Below the pieces are notes generated by a model. That model saw only the letters and a program-made list of their open reading frames with translations, was not told the origin of the DNA and did not search any database. This document shows positions 41,067 through 44,503 of a DNA stretch of 44,503 nucleotides, one piece after another. Every line of letters begins with the position of its first letter. Positions within the stretch are counted from its first letter, which is position 1. This DNA is from Lachnospiraceae bacterium UBA935 (lineage in GTDB: Bacteria; Bacillota; Clostridia; Lachnospirales; Lachnospiraceae). The stretch is from NCBI GenBank assembly GCA_002293525.1, contig DBDJ01000044.1, positions 4,800-49,302 on the forward strand, written 5' to 3'. Both the position numbers and the translations under genes were made by a program.

Positions 41067-41095
41067 ATTATACTATATCCTTTAGAAAACCACAA
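41067..41095 (-). promoter_or_regulatory. Sigma-A promoter for glgP
   Basis: On the minus strand TTGTGG (complement of 41090-41095), 17 bases, perfect TATAAT (complement of 41067-41072), 53 bp before the start codon. Confidence 0.65.
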
Positions 41096-41208
41096 GTTGG
41101 TATTGGTGGAATTCTTTACTAGTAACAGCTGGCTTTATAAAGCGATGTTTATATCTTGATTTCTTTTTCCGTCCCAACTACATATTGCACAGTGACAAGT
41201 GGCTCCCT

Positions 41209-41277
41209 TTAGCCGATCAAAAAATATGTGCTGTATACTTCTTCCAATCTAGCCTTTAACTTCAGGAACTCACTCAT
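41209..41277 (-). CDS. Possible 22-residue small protein between ileS and glgP
   Basis: ATG with a full AGGAGG box 7 bases upstream, encoding MSEFLKLKARLEEVYSTYFL-IG and a TAA. Beyond the TAA the same frame continues for 19 codons (starting REPLVTVQYVVGTEKEIK) to a second stop. It may be a true microprotein, or a gene broken by one nonsense change. I do not recognise the sequence. The rest of the 304-bp gap holds only the glgP promoter. Confidence 0.45.
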   Translation of the reverse strand: MSEFLKLKARLEEVYSTYFLIG

Positions 41278-41317
41278 GCACTGCCTCCTATTAACCATGT
41301 GGGCATGAGTTCTGCGA

Positions 41318-44300
41318 CTACAGCTTCTCTACATGAATCCTCACCGTTTCTCCGTTCACGTTCCACTCCCTGGCGGCCGCCTCAGAACCCACCACGATAT
41401 CATCCGAACCAAGTTCATCAGCCAGCACCTTCTCGGCAATAGAAGTCCGGTTGCGCTGCACGATCTCCGCAATCTTTACGTTACCGCTTAAGCTTACCCG
41501 GATATGATCCATTACCTCAAAGCCGCTATCCTTACGCATCGTCTGGATCTTACTGATGATCTCATAGACAAAACCTTCTTCGATCAGTTCTTCGCTTAAC
41601 AAGGTACATAGAACCACTGTAACTCCGTTATCCGCTTCTGTCACATAACCTTCCTTCTGGCTCACCTCGATCAATAGGTCTTCTTCAGCCAGTTCCACCG
41701 AGACACCGCCGACATCAAACCGAAGACAGCCGTCCTCTTTCAGATCTTCCATCGCCTGATTCCCGTCAAGGCTTTCTAAGATCTGCCGAATCCCGCCTAA
41801 CTGTTTTCCGTATTTGGGTCCTACCGTCCGTAACTGCGGTTTAAAGGTGTAGCTGGTAAACTCTCTCACATCATCCGTAAAGATCACTTCTTTAACATTC
41901 AGTTCTTCCTTGATAATGTCCACGTAAAATTCCTTCAGCTTTTCCGGTGCCTTGACATACATCGCTGCAATCGGCTGACGGTTCTTGATATTGGCTGTAT
42001 TTCGGCAGGCGCGTCCTTTTACGACGATATTCAGCACGGCATCCATGGCAGTTTCCAGCTGTTCATCCACAGCCTTTAAATCTGCCGCCGGGAAATCACA
42101 TAGATGGACACTTTCCGGTGCCTGCGGATCGATACCGACGACAAGATTACGGTAAATATCTTCGGCCATAAAGGGGATCATCGGGGCCGCGCATTTACAT
42201 ACCGCTGTCAATGCCGTATACAGCGTCATATAAGCATTGATTTTATCCTGTTCCATACCCTTGGCCCAGAAACGCTCCCGGCTTCTTCTTACATACCAGT
42301 TGCTCATGTCATCGACGAAGCTTTCCAGTTCTCTGGCCGCCTCCGGGATCCGGTACTGATCCAGATCTTCATCCACTTCCCGGATCAGGGTATTCAGCCG
42401 GGACAGCAGCCATTTGTCCATAACCGGCAGCTTATCATAATCCAGTTTATGCTTAGTCGCATCAAACTGGTCGATATTCGCATATAGGACAAAAAAGGCA
42501 TACGTGTTCCACAGCGTTCCCATAAACTTCCGCTGGCCTTCAATAACCGCCTTCCCATGAAAACGGTTCGGCAGCCACGGGGCAGAATTGATATAAAAAT
42601 ACCAGCGGATGGCATCGGCCCCATAGGTTTCCAAGGCTTCAAAAGGATTGACTGCATTCCCTTTGGATTTGGACATCTTCTGGCCATTTTCATCCATCAC
42701 ATGCCCCAGGACAATGACATTCTCATAAGGTGCCTTGTTAAATATCAGCGTAGACTCCGCCAACAGGGAATAAAACCAGCCTCTGGTCTGATCCACTGCC
42801 TCGGAAATAAACTGTGCCGGAAACTGTGCTTCAAAAAGTTCTTTATTCTCAAACGGATAATGGTACTGGGCAAAAGGCATGGCCCCGGAATCAAACCAGC
42901 AGTCAATCACCTCCGGCACCCGCTTCATCACACCGCCGCACTTTGGACAAGTCCCGGTAATCTCATCGATATAAGGCCGGTGCAGTTCTACGGTACGGGC
43001 TGCCGGATTGCCGCTTAACCGTTCCAGTTCTTCACGGCTCCCTACCGCTTCCATATGGCCGCAGTCACATTCCCATACGTTTAAAGGCGTACCCCAATAG
43101 CGGTTCCGGGAGATGCTCCAGTCCTGAATATTCTCCAGCCAGTCACCGAAGCGGCCTTTACCGATCGATGCCGGAATCCAGTTGATGGTGTTGTTATTGC
43201 GGATCAGATCTTCCTGAACCGCCGTCATCTTGATAAACCAGGACTCTCTGGCATAGTAAATCAAAGGGGTGTCGCAGCGCCAACAGTGCGGGTAGCTATG
43301 CTCATAATCGGGTGCTGAAAACAGCAGACCCTTTTTCTCCAGATCGGCTATGATGAGCGGATCGGCTTTTTTACAGAATATTCCCGCATAAGCGGTTTCT
43401 TCCGTCATTTCTCCCTGCGGATTGACCAGCTGGACAAACGGCAGGTCGTATTTCCGGCCCGCCTTGGCATCATCCTCGCCGAAGGCTGGGGCGATATGCA
43501 CCACGCCGGTCCCGTCTGTCAGGGTGACAAAGTCATCGCAGGTCACAAACCAGGCTTTTTTATCCTGCTTTTCAACAATCTGTCTGGCAAAATCAAAAAG
43601 AGGCTCATATTCTTTGTATTCCAGATCTTTACCGGTCATTTTCGACAGAATCTCACAGCCCTCTCCCAACACCGCCTCCAGAAGGGCTTCAGCCAGATAA
43701 TAGGTCAGTCCGTCTTGTCCCTTCGCCTTCACATAGGTTACCCGAGGATTGACACAAAGACCGACATTGGATGGCAAGGTCCAGGGTGTGGTCGTCCATG
43801 CCAGGATATAAGCCGCTTCGTCCTTCACTTTAAAACGGGCAACTGCCGAGCGCTCCTTGACATCCTGATAGCCTTGCGCCACTTCATGAGAGGAAAGGGG
43901 CGTTCCGCAGCGCGGGCAATAAGGGACGATCTTAAAACCTTTATATAGAAGCTCCTTGTCCCAGATCTGCTTTAAGGCCCACCATTCCGATTCAATAAAG
44001 TCATCATGGTAGGTTACATAAGGATCTTCCATGTCCGCCCAAAAACCGACTGTATCGGAAAAATCCTCCCATAGACCTTTATATTTCCAGACACTTTCTT
44101 TGCATTTGCCAATAAAGGGGTCAAGCCCGTAAGCCTCGATCTGTTCCTTCCCGTCCAGACCAAGCAGTTTCTCCACCTCCAGCTCCACCGGCAGGCCGTG
44201 GGTATCCCAGCCGGCCTTCCGCGGCACCATATTGCCTTTCATGGTCCGGTAACGGGGTATCATGTCCTTGATGACCCGTGTCAGCACATGGCCGATATGC

Positions 44301-44461
44301 GGCATCCCGTTCGCCGTGGGCGGCCCGTCATAAAAAGTATAAGTGGGACAGCCTTCACGGTTCCTCATGCTTTTTTCAAAGATCTGGTTTTCGTTCCAGA
44401 ACTTCAGTGTTTCCTTTTCCCGATCGACAAAATTAAGATTAGCCGGCACCTTTTGATACAT
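41318..44461 (-). CDS. ileS: Isoleucyl-tRNA synthetase, long (type 2) form
   Basis: 1047 residues, complete. It charges tRNA-Ile and edits valine. Class I motifs: HIGH (His55-His58 in GMPHIGHVLTR) and KMSKS (Lys595). The editing domain lies between them (TTTPWTLPSN, GTGVVHIAPAFGEDD), and the anticodon-binding part follows (WYVRRSRERFW). The length and the long C-terminal region match the eukaryote-like IleS2 group, which is typically mupirocin-tolerant, rather than the roughly 930-residue IleS1. GGAGG lies 7 bases before the ATG. A T-box leader is common for this gene in Firmicutes, but its place lies beyond the window end. Confidence 0.97.
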   Translation of the reverse strand: MYQKVPANLNFVDREKETLKFWNENQIFEKSMRNREGCPTYTFYDGPPTANGMPHIGHVLTRVIKDMIPRYRTMKGNMVPRKAGWDTHGLPVELEVEKLLGLDGKEQIEAYGLDPFIGKCKESVWKYKGLWEDFSDTVGFWADMEDPYVTYHDDFIESEWWALKQIWDKELLYKGFKIVPYCPRCGTPLSSHEVAQGYQDVKERSAVARFKVKDEAAYILAWTTTPWTLPSNVGLCVNPRVTYVKAKGQDGLTYYLAEALLEAVLGEGCEILSKMTGKDLEYKEYEPLFDFARQIVEKQDKKAWFVTCDDFVTLTDGTGVVHIAPAFGEDDAKAGRKYDLPFVQLVNPQGEMTEETAYAGIFCKKADPLIIADLEKKGLLFSAPDYEHSYPHCWRCDTPLIYYARESWFIKMTAVQEDLIRNNNTINWIPASIGKGRFGDWLENIQDWSISRNRYWGTPLNVWECDCGHMEAVGSREELERLSGNPAARTVELHRPYIDEITGTCPKCGGVMKRVPEVIDCWFDSGAMPFAQYHYPFENKELFEAQFPAQFISEAVDQTRGWFYSLLAESTLIFNKAPYENVIVLGHVMDENGQKMSKSKGNAVNPFEALETYGADAIRWYFYINSAPWLPNRFHGKAVIEGQRKFMGTLWNTYAFFVLYANIDQFDATKHKLDYDKLPVMDKWLLSRLNTLIREVDEDLDQYRIPEAARELESFVDDMSNWYVRRSRERFWAKGMEQDKINAYMTLYTALTAVCKCAAPMIPFMAEDIYRNLVVGIDPQAPESVHLCDFPAADLKAVDEQLETAMDAVLNIVVKGRACRNTANIKNRQPIAAMYVKAPEKLKEFYVDIIKEELNVKEVIFTDDVREFTSYTFKPQLRTVGPKYGKQLGGIRQILESLDGNQAMEDLKEDGCLRFDVGGVSVELAEEDLLIEVSQKEGYVTEADNGVTVVLCTLLSEELIEEGFVYEIISKIQTMRKDSGFEVMDHIRVSLSGNVKIAEIVQRNRTSIAEKVLADELGSDDIVVGSEAAAREWNVNGETVRIHVEKL

Positions 44462-44503
44462 TATTCTACCTCCGTTTTCATAATCGAGTAGGAGGGAGTG
44501 ATT

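Noticed and set aside
44462..44503. T-box leader for ileS
   Set aside because: Only 42 bases upstream of the start codon are present; they show a ribosome site but no T-box sequence can be judged.

Overview
The window looks like chromosome from an endospore-forming clostridium (Firmicutes, probably Lachnospiraceae-like; inference). Evidence: strong AGGAGG-type ribosome sites, low-to-mid GC, adjacent spoIID and spoIIQ, a LysM-GH18 spore-cortex hydrolase of YaaH/SleL type, and a long type-2 isoleucyl-tRNA synthetase. I see no rRNA, tRNA or CRISPR array.

Layout. (1) 73-1204 (-): three small helical proteins resembling the partner proteins of LXG/type VII effectors, unusually GC-rich. (2) 1617-5875 (+): a 1124-residue hybrid sensor kinase, then a collagen-like gene that has lost its 5' end. 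(3) 5978-8561 (-): a cell-envelope operon of a GT2 glycosyltransferase, an SH3-NlpC/P60 peptidase and a membrane-anchored CHAP protein, behind a possibly structured leader. (4) 8869-14016: plsC (+), overlapping convergently with murF (-), then ddl (-) and a lipoprotein related to GH9 that lacks the usual catalytic motif. murF is preceded by four 18-bp repeats, each holding a Shine-Dalgarno box. (5) 14125-14366: a 242-bp fold-back element. (6) 14430-19457 (-): an AT-rich RiPP-type peptide cluster with an XRE regulator, a 54-residue six-cysteine precursor, two radical SAM enzymes and an ABC exporter. (7) 19683-23271 (-): spoIIQ, spoIID with an N-terminal pentapeptide-repeat tail, and an EF-hand-type protein. 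(8) 23593-30207: an aconitase-family hydratase, a response regulator without most of its receiver domain, an orphan holin-like gene and a secreted M4 protease with two CBM2-like domains. (9) 30446-36341: a LysM-GH18 gene cut in two by a 4,753-bp serine-recombinase element. (10) 36415-44461 (-): diguanylate cyclase, glycogen phosphorylase and ileS.

Two systems stand out. The first is the RiPP cluster, whose precursor gene is too short for ordinary gene calling. The second is the split spore gene. The element lies between two exact copies of TATACATATG, and its integrase ends 12 bp before the right copy. Removing it restores an uninterrupted 380-residue LysM-GH18 protein in the correct frame. 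A sigma-E-like promoter lies upstream. This is the arrangement of developmentally excised elements such as skin in sigK or SPbeta in spsM, so programmed excision during sporulation is a testable hypothesis.

Much of the rest concerns the cell envelope and signalling: peptidoglycan precursor synthesis (murF, ddl), wall hydrolases, phospholipid synthesis (plsC), and two multidomain sensors with related GAF domains (the hybrid kinase and the diguanylate cyclase).
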